Below are positions 43,329 through 55,200 of a DNA stretch of 64,000 bases, one piece after another. The stretch is from assembly GCA_039519185.1 (NCBI GenBank), contig CM076849.1, positions 106,707,806-106,771,805 on the forward strand. The letters run 5' to 3'. How positions within the stretch are numbered: the stretch's first letter is position 1; every line of letters starts with the position of its first letter. The notes under the pieces are model-generated. The model did no database searches. It worked only from the letters and a program-made list of their open reading frames with translations, and was not told the DNA's origin. This stretch comes from Astragalus membranaceus. Lineage: Eukaryota; Streptophyta; Magnoliopsida; Fabales; Fabaceae. Both the position numbers and the translations under genes were made by a program.

Positions 43329-45900
43329 TGTAACACCCCGGTATTTCTAACATGTAGAGACACCAAAAGTGCACAGATGCGGAAAATTCAGAGGACACAG
43401 TTCCTGTTTAAATATTGGACATACAAACTTTTTCCGAAATAAAAACATAATCGGAATAACATCACTTCATCAAATAGAAGTTTATCGGTTACACACCGAA
43501 TGGATTACAATATCCAAGTCCAAATACCCAAACAGAAACACAAAACGGTTCATATAACTCATAATCAATACAAGTTTATACAACCAATAAGAAAACAGAA
43601 GAACAAAGGATCCAACGACTAAGTCTTCGGCACCTCCAAGAGTATACCAACTACTCGTGCACAATAGCCTTCCTTTTTCCCTGCTTCTCTGAAAAACAAC
43701 AAATATGGATTGGGTGAGATAACATTATCTCAGTGAGTCCTACCGTGCCCCCTCACTGACACTCGGTTCAATTCATTAAACCGCTATCAAATCTGACATA
43801 ACAATGTCTTATTTATTAATCGAAATGCCAAGCAAATCGTGTTCTTATCTTAGCTTATCATGAAACGGCTGTACAACGACTACGAATCCCGAATCATAAG
43901 CTATAAATCGAAATGCCGACTGTACAACGACTACGAATCCCGGCAAATCGTGTTTCCATTTTAGTTTAGCATAAATCGGCTGTACAACGACTACGAATCC
44001 CGATAACCCACGAATTGACCACGCCAAAACGTATACAGGGCCTAGGTAAGGGGTCATGACTACCCTCCCTAGTATGCTACTTGTCGGGTCGTCACCCAAC
44101 GCAATACATATGACAATATGCATCAAATTCTCGAGAGTTAGATAATTTATATCTTTTCGATCACCACATGGATCAATTAAATAATAATTGGATAAACAAT
44201 ATCCATATCGATCTATAACCCGTTTTGAGGAATTCATAAGTTAGACCTCCGGCATTATAATCATTTTCATTTGACATATATAAACATATATATTCAGTCA
44301 GTCCATCAATCGGTGTACCCACACGTATACTAGGGTTTCGGTTTTTCAATCAATTATGCTTTCGAAGTCCTTTTCAAAAACATGAGTTGAACAAGTTCAA
44401 AATACGGTTGTCAGTAAGGCAATTCCTTTTTAAATGGTTGAGAAAGAGATTAGAAAAGGTTCGGGATCAAACGGAGCTTCGGAACGAGAAATCGGGAAGC
44501 GGTGACAGAAGCTCACGCACGGTCCGTGCCCAGGGGCGCACGACCCGTGCGTGATTTATTAAAATCACCCAGCTAAACCGAAAGGAGCGCACGGTTCGTG
44601 CCCAGGGGCGCACGACCCGTGCGTCCCGTTTTAATTTTTAACAGAACCAACCCGTAACAGGCGCGCGGTCTGTGCCCAGGGGCGCACGGTCCGTGCGACC
44701 TGTGTCTGTTACCGAATTCCGCTTATTTCTCAATTCCGCTTTCCGTTTCCGCCCGAATTCGATTCCTAATGTCAATCACTCCTGAAATTCAGAAAATATC
44801 CAGGCATTCCAGAATATATATTCATTTCAAAATATTCATCAAAATTCCCAATAAACCGTAAAACACCGTTTTAACTCAAAACCCGCTTTTCGATTCTAAG
44901 TCCTTCGAAAAAGGGATTGTTGCCTTATTTTTCGAAACCACAAGTTTTCAGAATACACAAATGACCCTAATCCGTGAGTAGAACTCACCGTGATGTCGAT
45001 TTCACTTGAAGCTTCAACCGAATCGCGAGGTAACCAAGACAATGAACTAGCGAACGAGGATCGAAGGCACCAACGAAAGTCACAACAGCAAGAATCACTA
45101 GGACAGCAACTTGTTTCCACTAAGCCACTGAAATAGCAACTTGGATAGCAATCCTAAGCTTGAACTTTCCCCCAGATTCGAAATGTGATGACATCCCACC
45201 TTTTTGACAACGAAATGATGATCATGCAAGCCACCACAAACTCAACTTCATTGTCTTCCACCTTGAAGGTTCTAATTTCGAAAATGGTGTATAGAGAAGG
45301 AGTGAGAATCAGCCTATGATTTTGGTACCATTGAATTCAGAATCCAAAATGGAGTAGAGAGGGGTTTAGAAGACTTACATGCAATGACAAGTTGAGTAGT
45401 TCCTCTCTCCTTTCCTTCTCCTTCCCTTCGCCCCACTCTCCTCTCCCTCACTTCTGTTTTTACTTTCTTTTCAGCTGAAGAATGGTCAAGTAAGAGGGTG
45501 AGGGTTCAGTTGGGTGTATATGGCTGAGGGTTTAAATGATGGTGAAAAGACCATTTTGCCCTTGGCCATAAAATGATAGTTTAGCTGTTGAAAATCCTTC
45601 TCGGTAGAAAACTTTCTCGATTAGTCCGGTTTCGATTTGTAATTCCTCAATTCTTTCGGCTCGTAATTAATTATAACCTTCACGATTTTATTTTAATAAC
45701 TAGGGGCGTGAAAAGACAGATTTGCCCTTCGGCCTCAATTCCTCATTTAACCATGAATAGGCCACCCTTTAATGGAGAATAGGTTTTCTCGATAAATTTC
45801 CCGACATAATATTCCCCGAGACACGACCAATTATTCCCACAAATAATTAATCGGTCTTAGGTATAATAGTACGAGTCTTTAAAAGATTCGGGATGTTACA
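43329..45900 (-). repeat. Element C 5' LTR
   Basis: 2572 bp, same ends and length as 36158-38729. Differences noticed include gtccgtgccc/gtctgtgccc, attcctgatg/attcctaatg, cagcctctg/cagcctatg, tttaggtgttg/tttagctgttg and ggtacaaaac/ggtagaaaac. The right end joins element B integrase sequence at 45901. Confidence 0.9.
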
Positions 45901-46910
45901 AATGCCCTTGAAGCATTGACTTCATGGGGCCATTGCAAAAGAACCGGAAATATTCTCGAAGTGGAATTGTTTGATTGTTGGGGCATTGACTTCATGGGGC
46001 CACTGCAACTCAAAAGAGTGATTCTCTGACTGTCATTGTAACAGCCCAGGTCCAACGCATTGGCGCTCAATTGGTAGTGGGAGGTGTGTTTAACTTGCAC
46101 TTATGCCTCAGGTGCAAGGTTCGATTCCCACGGAAGGCAAAAATTCTACAAGGGGGTAGAGAAGACCGTGATGTAATAGTGCTGGGGTGGCCAATGCGTT
46201 GGACCTGGGCTGTTACAGTCATAAAGTTTGTCAAGAAGAATTTCTTTTCCATATTCGGAGTGCCTAGAGTGTTAATTAGTGATGGAGGCAGTCATTTCTG
46301 CAATGCTCAGTTGCAAAATGTTCTGTCTAAATATGGTGTTAAGCACAAGGTGGCAACTCCTTATCATCCACAATGCAATGGGCAAGCTAAGTATCCAACT
46401 GGGAAATAAAGAAAATTCTGGAGAAGACAGTGGGGAATTCTAGGAAGGACTGGGCAACCAAAGTTGATGATGCGCTTTGGGCATATAGGACAGCTTACAA
46501 AACACCCTTGGGCTTATCACCATATCAGCTGGTTTATGGCAAATCGCCATTTACCAGTGGAGCTTGAGCATAAAGCCTATTGGGCGTTGAAGTTCATGAA
46601 TTTAGACCCAACTTCAAGTGGAGAGAAGAGAATTCTTGAGCTACATGAGCTTGAGGATATGCATTTGCAAGCTTACGAGAACATGGGAATTTACAAGTGG
46701 AAGATGAAGGCCTATCACGACAAGCACATCTCCCCAAAGGCCTTCTATCAGGGACAACAAGTGTTGCTTTTCAATTCAAGATTAAAGTTGTTTCCCGGAA
46801 AGTTGAAGTCAAAGTGGTCTGGACCATTCATTGTCAAAGTGGTGACACCCAATGAAGCAATTGAAGTGGAGGATCCTGAATCAAAAAGATCTTTCAAGGT
46901 TAATGGGTAG
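45901..46910 (+). pseudogene. Element B integrase (Athila/Tat-like), broken
   Basis: Begins in the zinc-finger/core boundary (CQRTGN-like, then ILEVELFDCWGIDFMGP, which holds the first catalytic Asp). It is interrupted by the 181-bp element at 46037-46217. It then continues VIKFVKKNFFSIFGVPRVLISDGGSHFCN (second Asp) and YHPQCNGQA. A one-base loss near 46388 shifts the frame before the VSNxEIKKILEKTV segment, and another change near 46535 shifts it before HLPVELEHKAYWALK. The last 148 codons are open to a TAG at 46908-46910 and match the integrase C-terminal region of Athila/Tat elements (LPGKLKSKWSGPF). Confidence 0.85.
46037..46217. mobile_element. 181-bp element with 27-bp terminal inverted repeats and tRNA-like Pol III boxes
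   Basis: The ends are perfect inverted repeats of 27 bp (46037-46063, starting TGTAACAGCCCAGG, and 46191-46217). A 5-bp target duplication gtcat flanks it (46032-46036 and 46218-46222). The interior contains an A-box-like tggcgctcaattggtag at 46061-46077 and a perfect B-box GGTTCGATTCC at 46118-46128, 57 bp apart, as in tRNA genes and tRNA-derived SINEs. A folded tRNA is not maintained: the T-stem is mostly unpaired. TG...CA ends with a 5-bp duplication look LTR-like, while the body looks SINE-like. It splits the integrase of element B, which proves insertion. Confidence 0.85.
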
Positions 46911-48490
46911 AGATTGAAGGCATACCTTGGTGGAGTGGTGGAAAGAGCAAAGATGGCTCTTATTTTGAGTGATCCTTAAAATCTCATCAACCGCCAAGTT
47001 AGTGACGTTAAAGAAGTGCTTCATGGGAGGCAACCCATGTGAGGGAGTGTTCTATCTCTTCTCCTTTATTTCCATGTATTGTCTTTATCTTTGTTATTGT
47101 TTTGTTGAACTGTTTTTACACTGGCACTTGTTCTGTTTCTGAAACAAATTTGCTCATGGCATGTGATGTAAAAGTTGCACTACTCCAAATGTTTTTGATC
47201 TTTTTTATTGTTTGTGGTGAGTAGTGCACCTTCATGGATAATTTTTATTGGATTGTGTTTTCATTGACCCTATGATGCTATGCTCTTAAATTTTTATGAA
47301 CCAGTTTAAATGGGACTGATCATGCATCTTGTTGTTCTAAATCTCTTGGATGAAAACCCTTAGTATGTTTTGTGACATTTGATTACTTGAATCGTTGTGC
47401 TTAATGCCCTATCATAATTAACCTATGAGCGTTTGAGCCAAACAATTAATTTTATTCTTGTTTGCTTCTATACCTTGTGACACTCTTCAGAACTTGACTT
47501 AGTTCTTGACTTCTTTTGCATTGCTTATACTCACACACATGTGATTGAGGACTTTCTGTTTCTTTGGCAGCTAGACCTATATTTTGAGCCCGTTTGAGCC
47601 TTAGACCTATTTTTTGAAGTATTAACCTCATTACAAGCCATTATTTGAAAAACCAAGTGTCCCACTTGTTTGGAATTGAGGGGTCTATAGTCACTATTGA
47701 ACGTGAAGCTCAAAATTAAGTTTGGGGTTGCTTGAGGACAAGTAATTGTTCAAGTTTGGGCTGGTATACCAAAAATAGTATTTAATGTTCTTTCTTTTAT
47801 TCTTTCCAAAGTATATTATTTTCTTTCAAAAAAAAAAGAAAGAAAAAGAGAAAAGTGAAAAAAAAATAGAAATAGAAGAAAAAAAGAAAAAAAAAGAGAA
47901 AAAGAAATCAAAATCAAATCAAATTAAACCTTAGAGCAGAAATTACAAGCTCAATTTTGTTTTCTGGGGAATTATTTGATGAACTTGGTAAGTGTAGGAA
48001 ATGTTCAAAAGTGAAAATGGCATCTCCCAATTCTAATCAAGAAAGCCTAGATTCCAAAATTTATCCCTCCTTACCCAAGCCCCATTACAACCATTAATAA
48101 GTCCTCATGATGCGTGTGGTATTTGTGTGTGATTGCTTGTCGTAGAATTATGTCAAGCCTATGGTAGTGTGTTGCTTGTGATGTGATTGAGTGTATTACC
48201 CTACAAACACTTGTGTGTGAGAGAAACACTTATAGGTGAGGAACTTCAGTGAAATTGAGCATAATTGATGATTGTATGATGTGTTGCTTGAGATTCTAAT
48301 TTGGGGAGTTTGAATTACTGATTTTTGGATACAAGAATGCATGTTAGGTCACTCATTGACAACTGTGAAAAGTTAATTGATTTTGAGCTAGTTATGATTG
48401 TGGACACTGGAGTCACATCTAGTAATCTTTTTCCAACCCTTGTTTTGCATTGAATTTGCTTGAGGACAAGCAAATATTTAAGTTTGGGGT
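46911..48490 (+). mobile_element. Element B 3' non-coding region with PPT
   Basis: Non-coding region between the integrase stop and the 3' LTR. It has A/G-rich low complexity at 47826-47930. Two copies of the phrase 'ttgaggacaag...caag/aaatttaagtttgggg' occur: at about 47700-47760 and at 48460-48490. The second (atttaagtttggggt) abuts the LTR and is the PPT. No gene. Confidence 0.65.
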
Positions 48491-49506
48491 TGTGATAAAT
48501 CCATATCGCATGCTTGTTTTGAATCTTAAAAACTGTGTTTTCCATGAAGATTTTAAAGAAAATCAGTAAAGTTTGAGCAGATTTTGTTAATTTGTAAATC
48601 TAGTCGTGCAGTGGTTAGGCCAGTTTTTTTTTGTATTTTTGTGCAGAGGAACTAGATCAAGTGGAAGAACAAGTTGTGTAGGCTAGAGGTGAAGTTTGGA
48701 GCGAATTAAGGCATACTGCAATACAACAAAATTATGGCAGCACCAGATAGTCTGATTTTGCACTAAACTTCCACTGGTGGAAGTTGTGCTTAAAACAACA
48801 GGAGTTACATTTTGCACTGGTTTTCCACCAGTGGAAGTTGCCTTTATAAATTGTCTGTTTTTCTATCAGCAGAGTTGTACAGCAGAGTTAAGAACGGGAC
48901 TCACAACGAAGTTCTTTATTCTGAAATGTATAAACCACAGTTTTAGAGGGTTTTTATGGTCTTTTTGCAAGACAAAGTTGCCCTAATTGTTGGGCTATAT
49001 AAAGGCACTAGAAAATATGAAATGGGAACTTTTTACACTCTTAGAAACCCTAGAACTCAACAACACTCTCTCCATTAAGTTGTAATTTCTGTTTTTCCCT
49101 TTCTTCTACTATGTCTAGCTAAATCTCTTTGTGTTATGGATGAATGAATATTGATGAATCACTATTGTACTGATTTTGTTTGTTCTTAATGTCATATTCT
49201 CTCTTACTTTGTGTTTTTAATCTCTGTTCTTAATGCTTTTCATGATTTGATCAACCATGGAATTATCTATGGTTCATTTTTGGAATGGAAATTTTATACT
49301 TGAATGATTGAGATTGAATACCTTCAACTTTTAGCTTAGGAATAATCTTTAAGCTGTTGTATCCTGAAAACTCTTGATTCTAAAGCTTGTTTTCATCTAT
49401 AATCACCTAAGGAATTAGGGTTTTAGGTTGTGAACAAAGGATTAGTTGCCTAAGGAATTAGGGATTAATTAATGTTGTGGGTTTGATAGCAAAGCTAAAG
49501 AGAGAG
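48491..49506 (+). repeat. Element B 3' LTR, left part
   Basis: Starts TGTGATAAATCC after the PPT and matches 33627-34610. It breaks at 49506, where chromovirus A was inserted (TSD gagag). It continues at 61596. Confidence 0.85.
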
Positions 49507-50253
49507 TGTAACACCCAAATATTTAATTAAATTATTTAATTAAATATTTAGGTATTCAATTATTTATTTTATTTATTTTAGTGGTGTAATTATATTAACG
49601 TTGGATTAAGAGGTGTGTAATTGAATATTAGGGGATGGCGTTAGTGATCGGGCTTAAGCTGGAGGAAAGCCCGTGATCCAAGTCCACTAGCTAGGCGCAT
49701 AGGTGAAGGGCCTAGGCTATGGTTTGGTGTCATTTGCGAATTGGCTTGAGAAAGAGAGAAAGAAAAGTTGCGAAATAAAGAGAGGAGAAGAGAGAAAGGG
49801 GCGGCGCGCATATCCAAGGGAGAGGAAGGAGAAGGAATTTGCGAATCCAAGGGAGCAGAGAGGAGCTGTGTTGCTGAGGTTCTATTGGTGACTCGATCAA
49901 GGGAATTGGTACTCTCCTACTATAAGGTAAGGGTGGGGTTCTTCCTTATAATGGGGTTTTACGATGGGGTTATGTGGGAATAGATCCTATGATGCCTAGG
50001 GTTTGATTTTGATGTGTAGTTTGATGGTAGGTGAATCGTAACTAAGTTGATTGAAAATACTTGCTCGTTGGTGATTGTTGTGACTGAAGAAATTGGTGAT
50101 TCATTGTTGTTAGTCCAAATTGTATGTTAAGTGTTCGATAAAATGTTTGTTTGGTGTTGTGATTCGTAAATTATGGTGATTGGCATTGGTGATTAAGAAT
50201 TGGTGATGTAAATTGGTGAAATAACGAAAATATAGACCCTAGGGCGCCATGGG

Positions 50254-50745
50254 CGCCATTGTTCTAGTTGCTGATTTTGGGGCCCTGGCGCTGGGTGCTG
50301 TGTGTTGCGTTTTCTGCTGCTGTTTCTGGCGCCGTGTCTGTGTGTGTCTCGTGTGCCAGGATGGTTGTTGCTGTTGTGTTCTGAGTCATGGGCGCCATGG
50401 GCGCCAGAGTTGCTGTTCTTGTGTTCCCTACGTGTGTTGCAGTTTTTGGCGCCCTGCTGCTGGGCGCCGTGTCTGGTTGTGTTTTCCTGCGCCATGTTGT
50501 GTGTCTGTTATGTTCTGGGCTATCTGGGCGCCAAGGGCGCCATGTCCTGCAGTGTTGCCTGTTGTGTTGCTGCCTGTTGCTAGGCGCCCTGCTCCTGGGC
50601 GCCAAAGTCATGTGTGTTGCGTTGGTTGCTAGGCGCCCTGCCCCTGGGCACCAAGTTCAGTGTTGTTGCTTGTTGCTGGGCGCCCTGCGCCTGGACGCCA
50701 GTTTTCTGTGTTGCGTGTTCCTGCTAGGCGCCCAGTGCCTGGGCG
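50254..50745 (+). repeat. GGCGCC palindrome array in element A 5' LTR
   Basis: About a dozen intact GGCGCC sites occur, mostly in pairs of the form ggcgccctg...ctgggcgcc, separated by tgttgctg-like spacers. The array has the potential for many alternative stems. The copy in the 3' LTR is at 57337-57859. Sites that differ between the two copies do so by C-to-T or G-to-A changes (for example gggcaccaag against gggcgccaag). Confidence 0.9.
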
Positions 50746-50845
50746 TCATTTTCAGGATGTTCCTCAATTTTTCCCCGGTTTTGTTTTTGACATATCTTTT
50801 GACTCGGGAGTCCGATTTAGACGTTTCAAAATGTTTTAGAAAGCT

Positions 50846-50867
50846 TATTCAGAGGCCTAGCTGAATA
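50846..50867 (+). other. Conserved hairpin with palindromic loop in chromovirus LTR
   Basis: A seven-base perfect stem, TATTCAG/CTGAATA, encloses the eight-base loop AGGCCTAG, which contains the self-complementary AGGCCT. It lies in the probable transcribed part of the LTR. The same stem and nearly the same loop occur in the otherwise diverged solo LTR at 59619-59640. In element A's own 3' LTR (about 57956-57977) stem and loop each carry one change. Confidence 0.65.
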
Positions 50868-52103
50868 TTCTAATTTGAGGCAAATTAGTCGATTTTTCTG
50901 GAAAAATTGTTAATCGTTGGTGTAGTCGTTAAATGGTGATGTTTTAAAAAGAAAGTTGTCATGTCTCAAATACTTTGAAAAAATTGTCGCTTGTCTCCGG
51001 TGTTGTGAAAAATCCTCGTGTCTCAAATGTTTTGGAAAACTGTTGTCATCTTGGTGTATTGGTGCTGCTTTGGAAAATTGTTGTCACCTTGGTGTCTTGG
51101 TGCTGTTTTGGAAAATTGTTGTCATCTTGGTGTCTTGGTGCGGTTTGAGCTAGGTGCGAAGGCTCAAACCTTGGTGTTGTTGGAAGTAGGTGTGAAGGTT
51201 CCAAGTCTTGGTGTTCTGTTGTGTCTGGTGGTTGGTGTTTTCGGTGTCGTTGTGGCTAGGTGTGAAAGCCCAACTTTGGTGATATTTGGTGATTGTTGTT
51301 GGTGTGCCATATTGTGACTAATTTGGTGATTGTCTGTGTGCATTCATGGTGTCGCATACAGCATATGCATTTATTTTGGTGAAGGCCTTTGGTCTTGAAG
51401 CTAGGTGAGAAAGCTCAAATTTTTCTAAAACTAGTGTGCCTGGTGTGAAAGCTCAATTTTTGGTGAATTGGTGAGCCGGGTGTGAAAGCTCTCAATTTTG
51501 GTGACGCCTCTATTTACAGGCAAAAATTTTGGTGATTTGGTACCACATGCATATGCCCGTTGGTGTGGGTTGCATTCATGCATTTTCATGACATTTGGTG
51601 ACTGATTGTGGTGTTTATAATGGATGTGTGTTTATGATTTGATGTGTGTAGTGAAGTGGTAGATATAGTATCATATTCTAGCATATTTCCTATCATTTCA
51701 CGCTATTATATTGAAGATATCTCACCCCTTCTGTTTGAATGTTACCCCTATGCGGTAACGTGCAGGTGATTGCGAGTGAAGGCTTAGGTACCTTCGCTAT
51801 TCTGTGTCGGTGTCGTCGGTGTCCTTTGCTTTGATGTGTAACACTCAAGGGGGGATAAACGCTAAACTCTGGTTGTCATATTTTTTTATTTGGAGTCCAT
51901 TCAGGACGTTGTTATTTTATGTTTTAAAACTTATATTATATTCCGCTGCGTGGTGATGTATTTTTGACCAGGTGTTATTTATTTCGTATGAGACGTTTTG
52001 TTTATTGATGAATGTGTGACATCTCTTTTCGAAATATGAAATAAATTTTTGTAACTCTGATTTTATTAAATAATTACCGGATAGAAAAGGGTTGTTACAT
52101 TAG

Positions 52104-52115
52104 TGGTATCAGAGC
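52104..52115 (+). other. Primer binding site of element A
   Basis: TGGTATCAGAGC, four bases after the 5' LTR end, matches the initiator tRNA-Met type site exactly. Confidence 0.9.
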
Positions 52116-52222
52116 AAAAGTTCGGTCTGTCCGACCGAGTTGTCCAGTCGTAGTGTCAATTGACAATGGTGTGTTGTCAATTATATCTAACTGTTGGTTG
52201 TTTTTGTAGCAAGTGAGTCGAA

Positions 52223-55200
52223 ATGGCTGGGAGGAACGATACTGCAATTGCTGCTGCTCTAGCTGCTATGGCACAAGCTGTGTAGAATCAACAAAATGCT
52301 GGTGAGAATGCTGGGGCTCGGAGTTTGGCTACATTTCAGAGAGAGAATCCGCCTACGTTCAAGGGCAAGTATGATCCTGATGGTGCTTTAGCTTGGTTGA
52401 AAGAAATGGAGAGGATTTTTCGAGTGATGGATTGTACCCAAGCACAGAAGGTCCGCTATGGTACGCATATGTTAGCTGAGGAAGCTGATGATTGGTGTTT
52501 AGAGATGAGGCAGAGGTTGGAGGCTGCTAATGAAGAGATTACCTGGGAAGTGTTCAGCAGAGAGTTTAACCGTAAGTATTATCCGGAAGATGTCCGAGGG
52601 AAGAAAGAGATTGAGTTTCTGGAGCTGAAACAAGGGAGTATGTCTGTATCAGAGTATGCCGCTAAGTTCGTGGAGCTAGCAAAGTTCTATTCGCATTACA
52701 CTGGAGCTAATGCTGAGTTTTCTAAGTGTATCAAGTTTGAGAATGGTTTGAGGTCCGAGATCAAGAAGGCAATCGGATATCAGAAGATCCGTGTCTTTGC
52801 TGACTTGATTGATAGTTGCAGGATTTTTGAGGAGGATAGTAATGCTCACTACAAAATTGTGAATGATAAGAGGAGCAAGTTTCAAGGCCGTAGTAAGCCG
52901 TATGAGGTCCCTGCGGGCAAGGGTAAGCAGAGAGCTGATGCTGGCAAGAGGACTAGTGGGGGAGATGCCCCTGCTAGCATTGTGTGTTTTAAGTGTGGCA
53001 AGCCTGGCCACAAGAGTGTCATGTGCAGAAGCGATGTGAAGAAGTGTTTCAAGTGCGGTAAGGACGGTCATGTGGTGGCCGAATGTGAGCGCAAGGCAGT
53101 GGTCTGCTACAACTGTGGTGAAGAGGGGCACATTAGTACTCAGTGTCCGAAGCCGAAGAAAGAAAGGTCCAGTGGAAAACTATTCGCTTTGGCAGGTGAA
53201 GAGCCTACTGAAGATGATGGACTCATTAGAGGTACGTGCTTCATTAATGGTACTCCTTTAAAGTCTATTGTTGATACTGGTGCTACTCATTGCTTTATTG
53301 CTGCTGATTGTTGTAAGAAGTTGAATCTTGTATTGTCTGCTATGAATGGAGAGATGGTTGTCGACACTCCAGCTAAGGGGTCGGTAACTACCTCTCTAGT
53401 GTGTTCTCAGTGTCCCTTGTCGATCTTCGACAGAGACTTTGTTGTGGACTTTGTTTGTTTGCCGCTGAGTGGATTAGATGTAATTTTGGGCATGAACTGG
53501 TTGGAGCATAACCATGTTCGCATTGATTGTCGTCGCAAGTGTGTGAGCTTTGGAGAGGAAGAGTCTAGTTTGTTATCTGCTAGCCAGTTGCGGAAGTTAG
53601 CAAAGGAGGGAGTTCAGTTATTCTCGCTGATGGCATCGCTGTTCGTTGAGAATCAAGCTATCATTGAAGAGTTGCAGGTGGTGCGCGAATTTCCTGAAGT
53701 CTTTTCTGATGAGATTCCTAGTGTACCGCTTGAGAGGGAAGTGGAGTTTTCTATTGATCTTGTACCCGGTACGAGGCCTGTGTCTATGGCACCGTACAGG
53801 ATGTCTGCGTCAGAATTGTCTGAGTTGAAGAAGCAACTTGAAGATCTGCTTGAGACGAAGTTTATTAGGCCGAGTGTATCGCCGTGGGGAGCTCCTGTGT
53901 TGCTGGTGAAGAAGAAAGATGGGAGCATGAGGTTGTGTGTTGATTATAGGCAGCTGAATAAGGTGACCATTAAGAACAAGTATCCACTGCCGAGGATAGA
54001 CGATTTGATGGATCAGTTAGTGGGTGCTCGAGTGTTCAGCAAGATTGATTTGAGATCAGGTTATCATCAGATCAAAGTGAAGGATGGAGATGTTCAGAAG
54101 ACTTCTTTCAGAACGCGGTATGGGCATTATGAGTATTCGGTGATGCCGTTCGGTGTCACTAACGCGCCGGGTGTATTTATGGAGTACATGAATCGTATAT
54201 TCCAAACATACTTGGATCGGTTCGTGGTTGTGTTCATTGACGACATCCTGATTTATTCGAAGTCGAAGGAAGAGCATGCGGAGCATTTGAGATTAGTATT
54301 GGAGATCCTGAAAGAGAAGAGGCTGTATGCAAAGTTGTCCAAGTGTGAATTCTGGTTGTCAGAAGTGAGTTTTCTGGGTCATATCATTTTTGGTAGTGGT
54401 ATTGCTGTGGATCCGTCTAAGGTTGATGCCGTGATGCAGTGGGAGAGTCCGAAGTCGGCTACGGAGAGTAGAAGCTTCTTAGGGTTGGCTGGTTACTACA
54501 GAAGGTTCATCGAAGGTTTTTCTAAGTTTGCCCTTCCGTTGACGCAGTTGACTTGTAAGGGTAAGGTTTTTGTGTGGGATGCTCGTTGTGAAGAAAGTTT
54601 CCTTGAGTTGAAGAAGAGATTGACGACGTCTCCTGTTTTGACGTTGCCAAATCCGGAAGAGCCGTTCGTAGTGTATTGTGATGCTTCGAAGATGGGTCTA
54701 GGTGGCGTGCTTATGCAAAATGGGAAGGTGATTGCTTATGCGTCGAGGCAGTTAAGGATTCATGAGAAGAATTATCCAACGCATGATTTGGAGTTGGCTG
54801 CAGTAGTCTTTGTGCTGAAGATTTGGAGGCACTATTTGTATGGTTCCAGATTTGAGGTGTTTAGTGATCATAAGAGTTTGAAATATTTGTTTGACCAGAA
54901 GGAGTTGAATATGAGGCAGCGAAGGTGGTTGGAATTGTTGAAAGACTATGATTTCGGTTTGAACTATCATCCAGGCAAAGCTAATGTCGTGGCTGATGCT
55001 TTAAGTCGAAAGTCCTTGCATATGTCGGCAATGATGGCTAAGGAGTTAGAGTTGATCGAGGAATTCAGGGATTTGAGTTTGGTTTGTGAAGTGTCGCCTC
55101 AGAGTGTTAAGTTGGGTATGTTGAAGATTAATAATGAGTTCCTTGACAGTATCAGAGAAGCCCAGAAGTTGGATGTCAAGTTGGTGGATTTGATGGTCGG

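Larger units (their letters stand above)
35049..45900 (-). mobile_element. Element C: Tekay/Del-like chromovirus in a truncated tandem array
   Basis: Read on the minus strand: LTR (43329-45900), complete internal region (38730-43328), a second LTR (36158-38729), then a second internal region cut off after gag at 35049. The middle LTR has a PPT before it and a PBS after it. The two LTRs are both 2572 bp and I counted only about nine single-base differences by eye. The left break joins element B at a TGG microhomology. No TSD can be recovered because the left end is missing. Confidence 0.9.
49507..52099 (+). repeat. Element A 5' LTR
   Basis: TGTAACACCC...GTTGTTACA. It begins with an unusual palindromic AT-rich stretch (atttaattaaattatttaattaaat). 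Inside are the GGCGCC-rich array (50254-50745), the hairpin at 50846-50867 and a series of 'aggtgtgaaagctcaa'-like repeats (51150-51500). Frames here, including those of 100-158 codons, are due to the GC-rich array. Confidence 0.9.

Noticed and set aside
46037..46217. A functional tRNA gene
   Set aside because: A and B boxes are present, but the T-stem and acceptor stem do not pair. It is better called a tRNA-derived part of a mobile element.
50193..50864. Cys-rich frames of 93-158 codons on both strands
   Set aside because: They run through the GGCGCC array in several frames at once, which is a composition effect in a non-coding LTR.
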